From contig CAMNSU010000017.1 of assembly GCA_946555455.1 (NCBI GenBank), positions 1-34,240 on the forward strand: 34,240 nucleotides of DNA. Direction: 5' to 3'. Below are positions 6,652 to 16,400 of the stretch, one piece after another. The stretch comes from an uncultured Clostridia bacterium (GTDB taxonomy: Bacteria; Bacillota; Clostridia; RUG12999). Within the stretch, counting starts at the first letter, position 1; every line of letters starts with the position of its first letter. Under the pieces are notes generated by a model that saw nothing but the letters and a program-made list of their open reading frames with translations, was not told where the DNA came from and made no database searches. Position numbers and translations under genes: made by a program.

Positions 6652-8226
6652 GTGAAAAAGTTTTGGGTTGTAACATTGGCGGTAGCAATTTTTGCTTCCA
6701 TACTGACAGGCTGCGGACAGAAACCGGCGGGAGAACAAATAAGCGATATTGACGTTGCGGCGCTCGGTGATTTGGGCGGTTTGGAAATGCCGCTGGACAA
6801 CAAAAACACTAAAATTACCTGGATAGTTGCTTCCGGTGTGGAAGGATTGAACGACAAATATGCTATGCAGGCACTGCGCAGCATCACAGGCGTGAACGTG
6901 CAGCTCGAAGTATATCCGTTGTCCACAGTGAACGACAAAGTGAAGGTTTTGTTTGCATCCAAAAACCTGCCGGATATTATCGGTTCAGGCATTGCAACCA
7001 TGACGGAAATCAACGACTATGGCGTGCAGGGAGCGTTGGCATCTGTAAATGACAATTTAGACGTTATGCCAAACTTCAAGAAAATTTTCAAGGATAATCC
7101 GGAAAACGATTGGGTATTCAAATCCTATCAGGCAGGGGACGGCAAATTATATGCAATGCATGGCTATGACATAAACCGCGACGTCAACCATGGCGTGCTC
7201 TACCGGAAAGACATTTTTGACAAACATGGAATCGAAATGTGGAACAGCCCCGAGGAGTTTTATCAGGCGCTGAAAAAGCTGAAAGAAATTTATCCGGATT
7301 CCCACCCGTTTACGTCCAAAAACGGCGACGGTATCTTTGACAAACTTGCAACAAGCTGGGGCATTGATGTTTCCAAGGCGGCTTACTATAACGAGGACGA
7401 AAAAATTTGGAAAAGCAGCATCACCAGTCCGGAATATAAAGATGAACTGGACTATCTCAAAAAACTCTATGACGAAGGTTTGATTGACTCTGAATTTTTA
7501 ACGCTCACACAAGCGCAGTGGACGACCAGAATGACACAGGAAAACGTCAGCTTTGTCACATGGGACTGGATTGGCAGACTGGATATGTTCAAAGCGCAGA
7601 CGGCGGAAAGCGTTCCGACCTATGATTTGCGCTACGGCAATCCCATTGGGCCGAAACAGACTGTTGCAACACTGCCGAAAGTGTTCTTCCCCATCACCGT
7701 TTCAAATGGCAAAAACACCAAACTCGCCTGCAAACTGGTAGATTTCTTCTATTCTGACGCAGGGCGTGCGTTTGTTTCCATGGGCGTCCCGGGAGAAACT
7801 TATAACATCAACGACAAAGGCATTGCAGACTATGTGGGTTATGAGAGCGGACAAAAAATTGAAATCACGGAACTCGAAGAAAAATATGGTCTGTATATTG
7901 AAGGCATGTACAGAGGATTTGACCGCCGCTCCAGCTATTTCCAGTTCTCCGAACGGGAGCAGGAGGCACAGGACTATTTTACACAGGAAGGCAGAATGGA
8001 ACCGGAAGACCCGATTCCACTGTTTACAGAAGAAGAACAAAATGAAATCACGAAATATCAGACCAATTTAATGACTGCCTGCAAGGAATTTTCAACAAAC
8101 TACATTCTTTCCGGTAAGACCGGCGACGCGGCTTGGAGCGAATGGGTAGCGAAAGCGGACGGACTTGGCTGCGGCAAAATTGTAGAAATCTATAATGCGG
8201 CGCAGAAGCGGTATGACGCGCAGTAA
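6652..8226 (+). CDS. Extracellular solute-binding lipoprotein of a CUT1 sugar ABC transporter
   Basis: 524 residues from GTG 6652, fixed by AAAGGAGG seven bases upstream (6637-6644); the open frame further upstream has no ribosome binding site. Residues 1-20 are a lipoprotein signal peptide: M-K-K-F, a hydrophobic core, then L-T-G-C, so Cys20 is the predicted lipid anchor. The body is a family 1 solute-binding protein of LplA type, with K-V-K-V-L-F-A-S-K-N-L-P-D-I-I and V-L-Y-R-K-D-I-F-D-K-H-G-I. It captures oligosaccharide at the outer face of the membrane for the two permeases encoded just before it. The ligand is unknown; the neighbouring lyases suggest unsaturated uronic-acid oligosaccharides. 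Confidence 0.93.
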   Translation: MKKFWVVTLAVAIFASILTGCGQKPAGEQISDIDVAALGDLGGLEMPLDNKNTKITWIVASGVEGLNDKYAMQALRSITGVNVQLEVYPLSTVNDKVKVLFASKNLPDIIGSGIATMTEINDYGVQGALASVNDNLDVMPNFKKIFKDNPENDWVFKSYQAGDGKLYAMHGYDINRDVNHGVLYRKDIFDKHGIEMWNSPEEFYQALKKLKEIYPDSHPFTSKNGDGIFDKLATSWGIDVSKAAYYNEDEKIWKSSITSPEYKDELDYLKKLYDEGLIDSEFLTLTQAQWTTRMTQENVSFVTWDWIGRLDMFKAQTAESVPTYDLRYGNPIGPKQTVATLPKVFFPITVSNGKNTKLACKLVDFFYSDAGRAFVSMGVPGETYNINDKGIADYVGYESGQKIEITELEEKYGLYIEGMYRGFDRRSSYFQFSEREQEAQDYFTQEGRMEPEDPIPLFTEEEQNEITKYQTNLMTACKEFSTNYILSGKTGDAAWSEWVAKADGLGCGKIVEIYNAAQKRYDAQ

Positions 8227-8280
8227 GTAAAAGGCAGTTTTAACAGAAACAGTGACGAAAAAGAAAGGAAACGGTGAGTG

Positions 8281-10806
8281 ATGATGAAAAAACGAATCGC
8301 CCTCTTGTGTACAGTATTCGTTCTTCTTGCCGCGATAACACCGGCGGCGTTTGCCGCGGACAATTTCTCCATGGACGACATTCGTTTTGGCAGTGAACAA
8401 AAATTTGACCCCATTTTATATAGTACCAATGTTGTGCGCTGTGCGACTACCGTTCAGGACGGACATCCAATTGCGCTGTCCGTAGTTGGAGGTTCGCCTT
8501 GCAGCGTACTTAGCGTGGTGGATTTAGTGACGGGAAAACGGATTGCGGAATTTGACCTGAAAGGGCAAACCGCAACCTCATGGCAGATGGAAACGGACAG
8601 CAAAGGGAATGTGTGGATAGGCACCTATTATAAATGCCATGTCTATAAATATTCGCCCCAGACCAAAACACTGACCGATTTGGGAAGTCCGTTTGGTGAA
8701 AGTGCGGTAATCGCCATGACGATTGACGATAACGATAATGTGTGGATAGGCACTTTTACCAATGCAAAGATTATTAAAATTGACGGTGAAACGGGCGCGA
8801 TGACGGACTATGGCAATGTGAAATCGGGCGAACAGTATGTTTATAATCTTGCAGCGTATAAAAATAAATTATATTATGCCTGTTCCAATGATACACAGCT
8901 TTATGAGTTTGACCCTGCTACGCGGCAGTCGACGCTCATTCCGTTTCCGGAAAATGGTATTACAACCAACAACAAAACGTCGCTCTATATCAGAGATAAA
9001 TATGCAATCTGTGTCGGAGACGGCGGAGATATTCAGTGCTATGATTTGGAAAACAAAACATGGACGGAAAAGATAAAAGCAAAGTGGTACGGGAATGTGA
9101 CGTCGCCGCTGATGGACGGTAAAGTCTATTTTGCCAATGGAAAATGTATTGCGGCGTTGCAGCTCAGCGACATGACCATCACGGAACTGACCGGCTTAAG
9201 CTGGGGATCTTACCTGCGGGGAACGGCAACGGCTTATGGACTGATTGAACTGGACGATCCGGATTTTCCGGGACTGTCCTATGTCACCTCGCAGTATTCG
9301 GGCGGACTTTATGTCATGAATTTCCAGACGCAGAAAATGAAAGAATATCAGGACACACTCAAAGGCGTTGCGACAGAAACGCGAATGGGGATTTTTGGTC
9401 CGGACGGCAGATACTATGTGGGTGAATATATGGGAACGAAAGCGGCTGCCATGGACATTAACACGGGCGCAGTAGAACTTTTCCATATGGCGCAGCCGGA
9501 GGGCGCCACGGTGCTGGGCGACAAAATGTATTTTGGAAATTATACCGGCTCTACTTTGTATATTCTGGATACAAAAAAGAAATATTACCGAACCAGCGCA
9601 CCCAACGACCCAAATAACAATCCGCGCATTTGGGGTTCCACCGGCGCACATATGGATAGACCCTTTGCGATGGAGCCCTGCGGAGACAAAGTGGCAATGG
9701 GCGGTATTCCTGACTATGGATATCTTGGCGGCGCGCTGACAATTTACGACCCGGAAACGGATAAATGCGACGTTTATGAAGGACTGGTGAAAGACCAAGC
9801 GTTTATCGACATAGCGTATCACGACGATAAGTTATATTTAACCACCACTGTGTCGGGCGGACTTGGTAGTTTCCCGACCCAATCACAGGCGAAGGTTTTG
9901 ATTTTTGACATGAAAACCCGCAAAGTCATTCAGGAAAAAGATTTGAAAATTCCGGGCGTGAACTCTATTTTAGCAGTAGAAAGTATTTCTGTCGCGCCGG
10001 ACAACACATTGGTCGGTTACAGTAGTGGCGGCGGATTTATCTACAAACTGAATATGGAAACGCTGGAACTGCTGGACTATAAAGTCTTTAATAAAAGCGC
10101 GTCCTATGGCGATGGTTCACATGTATGGTCGCCAGGCAATATCAATTATGACGCGAAAACCGGCTATGCATATGTCTGTTTGAATGGGAATCTGACGATT
10201 TTAGACCCTGTTACGCTGGACTACAAGAAAACCGATTTGAGTTTTTCGGAGGGCGGCACGCTCGGACCGGACGGGAACCTGTGGTATCTTAGCCATGATT
10301 ATCCTACAAAGATTCCGGTAGTGCGCGGCGATGACCAATCCTATCTGTTGGACGGCTGCACATTTATGAAGGTGGACGGCGCTGTAGCATTTATTAACGG
10401 CAATCCGACCACAGTGGACGCACCCTATAAAACAGCGGCGGGAACCGTGATGGTTTCGGCAAAACTAGCCGCACAGCTTTGCGGCTATAAGGTCAGCGAG
10501 AACAATCCGGCAGGACAGATTATTTTGTATAATGGCGAAACAAAAATTAAGATTCGTGCAAATGAACGCGACATTTATGACAACAATCAGATACTGCGCG
10601 CGGTTTCACCTTTTGAAGCGAAGAACGGAAAAATCTATATCAGCACAGGGCTTGTGAGAGAACTGCTGCATACGGATATTTATCTGACAGAGGACGGTCT
10701 GATTGTGATGGGAAGCAAGGCTTCCACGGCAATACAAAGTGCGGAAACACTGAAGTATGCGATGCAGATGTTGAACGCGCAAAACAACGTGTCGCAGGAG
10801 CAGTAG
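8281..10806 (+). CDS. Secreted beta-propeller protein with a C-terminal copper-amine-oxidase-N-like domain
   Basis: 841 residues. GTG 8278, ATG 8281 and ATG 8284 are all possible starts; ATG 8281 is chosen with AAAGGA eleven bases upstream. A signal peptide ends near A-A-F-A. The body (residues ~45-690) has recurring propeller-blade motifs such as G-N-V-W-I-G-T-Y-Y-K and D-N-V-W-I-G-T-F-T-N, each followed by a strand of the K-I-D-G-E-T-G-A type, resembling SMP-30/virginiamycin-lyase-like and YncE-like propellers. The last ~120 residues (from about 695) match the copper amine oxidase N-terminal stalk domain (V-D-G-A-V-A-F-I-N-G-N-P), common in secreted Clostridia proteins and thought to be a surface attachment or interaction module. 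It probably binds or processes a glycan at the cell surface; enzymatic activity is not proven. Confidence 0.75.
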   Translation: MMKKRIALLCTVFVLLAAITPAAFAADNFSMDDIRFGSEQKFDPILYSTNVVRCATTVQDGHPIALSVVGGSPCSVLSVVDLVTGKRIAEFDLKGQTATSWQMETDSKGNVWIGTYYKCHVYKYSPQTKTLTDLGSPFGESAVIAMTIDDNDNVWIGTFTNAKIIKIDGETGAMTDYGNVKSGEQYVYNLAAYKNKLYYACSNDTQLYEFDPATRQSTLIPFPENGITTNNKTSLYIRDKYAICVGDGGDIQCYDLENKTWTEKIKAKWYGNVTSPLMDGKVYFANGKCIAALQLSDMTITELTGLSWGSYLRGTATAYGLIELDDPDFPGLSYVTSQYSGGLYVMNFQTQKMKEYQDTLKGVATETRMGIFGPDGRYYVGEYMGTKAAAMDINTGAVELFHMAQPEGATVLGDKMYFGNYTGSTLYILDTKKKYYRTSAPNDPNNNPRIWGSTGAHMDRPFAMEPCGDKVAMGGIPDYGYLGGALTIYDPETDKCDVYEGLVKDQAFIDIAYHDDKLYLTTTVSGGLGSFPTQSQAKVLIFDMKTRKVIQEKDLKIPGVNSILAVESISVAPDNTLVGYSSGGGFIYKLNMETLELLDYKVFNKSASYGDGSHVWSPGNINYDAKTGYAYVCLNGNLTILDPVTLDYKKTDLSFSEGGTLGPDGNLWYLSHDYPTKIPVVRGDDQSYLLDGCTFMKVDGAVAFINGNPTTVDAPYKTAAGTVMVSAKLAAQLCGYKVSENNPAGQIILYNGETKIKIRANERDIYDNNQILRAVSPFEAKNGKIYISTGLVRELLHTDIYLTEDGLIVMGSKASTAIQSAETLKYAMQMLNAQNNVSQEQ

Positions 10807-10827
10807 AAATTCAGGAGGTGAAAAGAA

Positions 10828-13491
10828 ATGAACCGGAAAAAATTTATGGCGTTGCTGACAGCGGCTGCCCTTGTGATTGGTATGATGATGGTTCCTGTTT
10901 CAGCAGCGAAAGACGGCGGCAGTTTCTATATTGATGCAGTTTGGTCGCTTGGCATTATGGAAAGCGACAATACAGACAGCTTTTTGCCGGAGGAATCGGT
11001 GGAGCGAATTGACGCGGTGAAATACATATTGAATTTCATGAACATCAAACAATACAGCGGCGACGGGCAGCGGCATTTTACGGATGTTTCAATCTATAGT
11101 GACTATTATGCGCTCACCACGGCGGCAATGCAGGCAGGTATTATTATCGGCAATACGAACGGCGAGTTCCGTCCGAATGATGAAACAAGCGTGGACGAGG
11201 CGCTGGTGATGATGCTGCGCGCAATGGGCTATGATAAATTGGCGAACGCCAGAGGCGGTTCAGTGGCGGCATATTGGGACGTGGCGCGGCAATATGGATT
11301 TTTGAAAGGGATATCGGTAAGCGGCGCCTCCATCACGCGCGGAGACATGGCACGCCTGTTTTATAATGCGTTTGACATTGGCATGATGGAATATACCACG
11401 ATTGGCACACAAAATACAATCGGCGTGAACGACGACCGGAAAGGTCTCAGCAGACTGGGGCTGAAGATGGGAGAAGGCACACTCACAGCAAACCCGATAT
11501 CATCTGTTTATTACACGGCAAAGCGTGCGGCAAGCGGATATGTGGAGATTGACGGCAATGAATACCGCATCGGCGCTTCCGGCGCAGACAAGTATTTGGG
11601 ATACCATGTGGAGTTTTATTATGCATGGGACGAAGATGATGAAAACACGGGAGAGATTGTGCTTATCTATCCCAAACGCAATGAAACGCTGATTTGTTCT
11701 TTGGAGGAAGGCAGTTTTTTGGTGGACGGCAGCGCGTTATACTATACGGCGGATAACAATGGAAAGAAAACCAGAATCGATATCAGTCCGGAAAGCGTTA
11801 TCATCAAAAACGGCGTGAGCGTACCCTATGATTTAAGCTTTTTTGAAAATGCACCTGCCGAAGGCAGCGTCACGTTTGTGAAAACCGGTAATAGCAGCTT
11901 TTATAATGTGGTGGAGATTTACGCAGTGTTAAATGATGTGGTACGTGGACTTGACACAGAAGCAGGTAAGCTGGAACTAAAATTCGGCGGTACTGTCAAT
12001 CTGCCGGAAAAACATCTCGGCGGCACCATTTTTGTGACGAAAAACGGCGAACCGGCGGAACTCGGCGACGTGAAAAGCGGCGACGTCATTTCCTATTCCA
12101 TAGATGAAAACAGCAGGTCAATGACCATGGCGCTTTGTGACACGCAGATATCGGGCGCGATATCCGAAATCAATTTTGAGGGCGGACGCTTGCAGGTAAG
12201 CATTGGCGGAAAACGTTATTTGATTGACAACGTATACTTTGGCGCGGATGCAAAAAATCTGACGCAGGAAGTTTGTGAACGATATAATATTAAGCTGGGA
12301 AACAACGTGGTTGGATTTGTAAGCGGGAGCGGCAGTATCGTAGATTTGGAACTGAAAAGTGTCCGAAATTATGGATTCGTGCTGGAGGCAGGCATACATT
12401 CCTCTCTTTCGGAAAAAGTGGAAGTGAAACTGTTCACTACGGCGGGCGACGCCGCTATTTATGAACTTTCGGATAAGCTGAAAATAGACGGCAGCACCAC
12501 AAAGAACTTAACATCTTTGGAAATTTGTGCAAGACTCAAAGGGCAGACGGAAATCATTGCCTATGAACTGGACAGCAGCGGCAAAATTTCTGAATTGCTG
12601 TTCCCGCAGGAACCTTCCGGGAATTTATATGCGGATCAGGGGAGATTTGTCCGTGTCCATACCGTTACAACGTTGTCGGTATGCTCAGGCATTACATTAG
12701 ACGGTATCGGTATGGAAAACACGCAGTTGTTTACGATACCAAATGCGGCAGCGGGAACCGCTATTGACGAGGACGACTGTGAATGCGGCAAATTGGAAAG
12801 ACAGACGAATTATAAAGACATTGTTTTTTATGACGTCGGTCTTAACGGCATGGCAGCCGTTGCACTGCGCCGCGCGGCAGCGAACAGCGGTTACCAAAAT
12901 ATACCGGTGAAATGTTATGTTGTCCGCAACGTAACGCCTGCTGTACAGCCGGACGGCGAGAGCGGCTATAAACTAAACTATATGTCGGGCGGCGCGGAAG
13001 GAAGTGTGTTCCTTGCAGACAATATCACCAATCTTTCCACCAACGCAAATAACAGTATCCACGCAAGGGATTTGCAATTTGGCGACATCATTGTTTTTGA
13101 AGCGGATAAGCACGGCAAAATGAAACGGTTTTCCGTATTATACCGCGAGGAAAATCAGAAAAACGAAACAGGTATCATCAATCTCACAGGCGACGGTGTA
13201 GGCAACAACCGTGCATGTTTGGTGCTAAAAGGAACCGCGCAGTATATCAGCGGCGATAACCTGACTGTGAAATATCTGTCGAGCGGCGGCAGAGCCAATT
13301 ATGAACTATTCACCGGATTGAATGCACAAACAGTCACGGTTGTGAACATGAAAGAGAAAAAGTTTGAGACGCGGGAAATCAGCAGTATTCTCCCAACAAC
13401 CTTCAGCCTGACAGGAGAAACGCCGGGCGATACGATTATTGTGAACGCAAACCGAAATGCACTGAATGAGGTGATTGTATATGAAGATTAA
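10828..13491 (+). CDS. Cell-surface protein with N-terminal S-layer homology (SLH) repeats
   Basis: 887 residues; AGGAGGTG precedes ATG 10828. A signal peptide ends near V-S-A-A. Residues ~28-185 contain three SLH-type units, the clearest being H-F-T-D-V-S-I-Y-S-D-Y-Y (about 83-131) ending in G-E-F-R-P-N-D-E-T-S-V-D-E-A. SLH units bind secondary cell-wall polymer and hold the protein on the wall. The remaining ~700 residues look beta-rich with many G/D/N turns and contain short repeated strand patterns. No catalytic domain is recognised. It sits between the propeller protein and the large repeat protein, and its end overlaps the next gene by 11 bases, so the three are probably made together as a surface complex. 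Confidence 0.7.
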   Translation: MNRKKFMALLTAAALVIGMMMVPVSAAKDGGSFYIDAVWSLGIMESDNTDSFLPEESVERIDAVKYILNFMNIKQYSGDGQRHFTDVSIYSDYYALTTAAMQAGIIIGNTNGEFRPNDETSVDEALVMMLRAMGYDKLANARGGSVAAYWDVARQYGFLKGISVSGASITRGDMARLFYNAFDIGMMEYTTIGTQNTIGVNDDRKGLSRLGLKMGEGTLTANPISSVYYTAKRAASGYVEIDGNEYRIGASGADKYLGYHVEFYYAWDEDDENTGEIVLIYPKRNETLICSLEEGSFLVDGSALYYTADNNGKKTRIDISPESVIIKNGVSVPYDLSFFENAPAEGSVTFVKTGNSSFYNVVEIYAVLNDVVRGLDTEAGKLELKFGGTVNLPEKHLGGTIFVTKNGEPAELGDVKSGDVISYSIDENSRSMTMALCDTQISGAISEINFEGGRLQVSIGGKRYLIDNVYFGADAKNLTQEVCERYNIKLGNNVVGFVSGSGSIVDLELKSVRNYGFVLEAGIHSSLSEKVEVKLFTTAGDAAIYELSDKLKIDGSTTKNLTSLEICARLKGQTEIIAYELDSSGKISELLFPQEPSGNLYADQGRFVRVHTVTTLSVCSGITLDGIGMENTQLFTIPNAAAGTAIDEDDCECGKLERQTNYKDIVFYDVGLNGMAAVALRRAAANSGYQNIPVKCYVVRNVTPAVQPDGESGYKLNYMSGGAEGSVFLADNITNLSTNANNSIHARDLQFGDIIVFEADKHGKMKRFSVLYREENQKNETGIINLTGDGVGNNRACLVLKGTAQYISGDNLTVKYLSSGGRANYELFTGLNAQTVTVVNMKEKKFETREISSILPTTFSLTGETPGDTIIVNANRNALNEVIVYED

Positions 13492-16400
13492 AAGAACCAT
13501 TTCCAGAGGCGCTTTTGCGATATTGGCGGCAATGCTGCTCATGCTTGTGCCGGCACCTCCCAGCAGTACCATAGCGGCAGAGGACGACGTGATTTTTACG
13601 ATTGACAACATTCGGTTAAACAAAGGCGGCACAGAAATTGCACAGCTACAGGACGGCGCTGTCGCTGTGAGCGCGGACGTGACAAATCATTCGGAAGAAA
13701 GCTATACGCCGCTGCTGATGGCGTTTGCCTGCATTGGACAAAGCGGCGCGGAGGACATCGACCGGTTTATTATCCACGATACGGACGATAACGCTGCGAC
13801 CACCTTTGCGGCGGGTGAAAGCAAACGAATCACCTTCAACGTGACTGTGAAAGACGCGGCAAACTCTTTTATCAAAATTGTGGCGGCGGAAAGTTTAAGC
13901 AGCGGCAAGCTGTTGTCGGAGCAGACGTATTATGACCCCACATGGGCGGTGAAACTGCAATCTTTGACAGTTGCAGGCGCGGCAGTGGAGGACTTTGACC
14001 CTGATGAAATGCAGCGCACCATAAAGCTTGCTGCCGGTGTTACATTTCCGCTGGAGATAGAGGCGACAGCAGCATTTGACGGCGCGGCGGTGAAAGTTTC
14101 CAGTCCAGCGTCCATTGAAGATACGCTGACGGTGGAGGTGTCCTGCGGGACGCTGCCCGTGAGTACCTATGTGTTTGATTTGATGTGGCAGCCACGCGTG
14201 GAATTTACAAACTACCGGACAGAAGGGACTATTCCGACAGCAAGCGAAATTACGGTTGTAGATGATTTTCAGGGCGGACAACGCTGGAATAACAACAATA
14301 TAGCGTGGGAAGCAGATTCTATTCCGGATTATTTGAAGGGTACGACCTATATTCGTACGAATTATCTTGACAATCCGACTGATGCAAAGGATTTGAATGC
14401 GAATATAGACAACAAGCTGTTTACCATGACTCTTACGCAAAGCGCAACGGTTTATCTTGCAACGTGGTCTACCTATGTGAGCGGTTCTTGTCAGAGATTC
14501 GTAGCCGGCTGGGAAAGCGCCGGAGCGCAGTGGATGAATAATAAACAGCCGGTGAGCCTTACAACAAGTGATCCCAGAGGACAATGGAAAACAGTTTATT
14601 TGGTGAAACGGGAATTTAAAGTGCCGGAAGGCGGCAGTGTCAATATTGATTTCACGGTACCCGGCAGCAGTTATAATATCTCCATGTATTCCATGTTTAT
14701 CGACTGGGCAGATGAAACGGAACCAACGCCAACTGTAACGCCGACCTCCACGCCGGATTCAGGAAAGGGAACCGTGACCTTTACAAACTATCGGACAGAG
14801 GGAACTGTTCCGGCAGAAAATGAAATGACGGTAGTGGAAAATTTCAGCGGCGGACTGCGCTGGAACAACAGAAGTGACGTCAGTTGGAAAGAAGATACCA
14901 TACCGGAGTATCTAAAGGGTAAAACCTATATCCGCACAAACTATCTTGACAATCCCTCCGATTCACCGGATTTGAATGCAGACGGCAGCAAACGGTTGTT
15001 TACCATGACGCTTGACAAAAGTGCAACTGTGTATTATGTAACATGGTCTACCTATGCGGCTAACAGTTGTCAGAGAATGGTAAACGAATGGGTAAGCAAG
15101 GGCGCGGAGTGGTTAAACAATAAAGAGCCGGTAAGTTTTACGACAAACGGCTCCGGTGATCAAAAAACGAAAGTCTATCTGTTAAAACGGACGTTTGAAG
15201 TGCCGGAGGGAGAGACGTTGGACATTGATTTTCTGGTGCCTGCTAGCGGCTACAGTGTTTCTATGTATTCCATGTTTATTGACTGGGCGGATGAGACAGA
15301 ACCGACGCCGACACCAACTGTAACGCCGACCCCAACACCGGATTCGGGGAAAGGAATCGTGACATTCAAAAATTATGCGCAGGAAGCAACCTATCCGGCA
15401 GCGGACAATATCACGGTAGTGGAAAACTTCAGCGGCGGAAAACGTTGGAACAACAGCGATATAGAGTGGGTGACAACTTCCATACCGGATTATTTAAAAG
15501 GCACAACCTATATCCGCACAAACTATCTTGATAATCCCAGCAATTCACCGGATTTGAATGCGAATATAGATAACAAGCTGTTTACAATGACCATCAATAA
15601 AAGCGCAACGGTTTATCTTGCAACATGGTCAACTTATGTGAGTGGTTCCTGCCAGAGATTTGTAGCCGGATGGGAGAGCGCCGGAGCAGAGTGGATGAAT
15701 GGCAAACAGCCGGTAAGTCTGACCACAAATGATTCGCGAGACCAGCTAGGTAGAGTTTATCTGGTGAAACGGACGTTTGAAGTGCCGGAGGGCGAAACGC
15801 TGGACATTGATTTCACAGTACCTGGCAGCAGTTATAGTATCGGTATGTATTCCATGTTTATTGATTGGGCAGATGAAGAGGAACCGACGCCGACGCCAAC
15901 TGTAACGCCGACCCCAACACCGGATTCCGGAAAGGGAACCGTGACCTTTACAAACTATCGGACAGCGGGAACCATTCCGACAGAGAGTCAAATGACGGTT
16001 GTGGAGAACTTCAGCGGCGGACTGCGCTGGAACAATATGGATGTACAGTGGGACGCAGCTACGATTCCGGACTATTTGAAGGGCACAACTTATATCCGCA
16101 CAAACTATGCGGATAGTCCACAGAGTGGGGACACTACAGCGGCAGAGCTAAATGCAGTGGGAACCAACCGGTTGTTTACCATGAGACTGAACAAGAGTGC
16201 AACGGTATATTATGCCACATGGTCTCCCAATACATGGGGTACCTGTCAGACCATGGTGAGCAGCTGGCAAAGTGCAGGAGCAGAGTGGGTCAATAATAAG
16301 CAGCCGATTAGTCTGACGATAAGCGGCGGCGATACCAGAGGACAGCGGAAAGACGTTTATCTGTTAAAGCGGACGTTTGAAGTGCCGGAGGGCGAAACGC

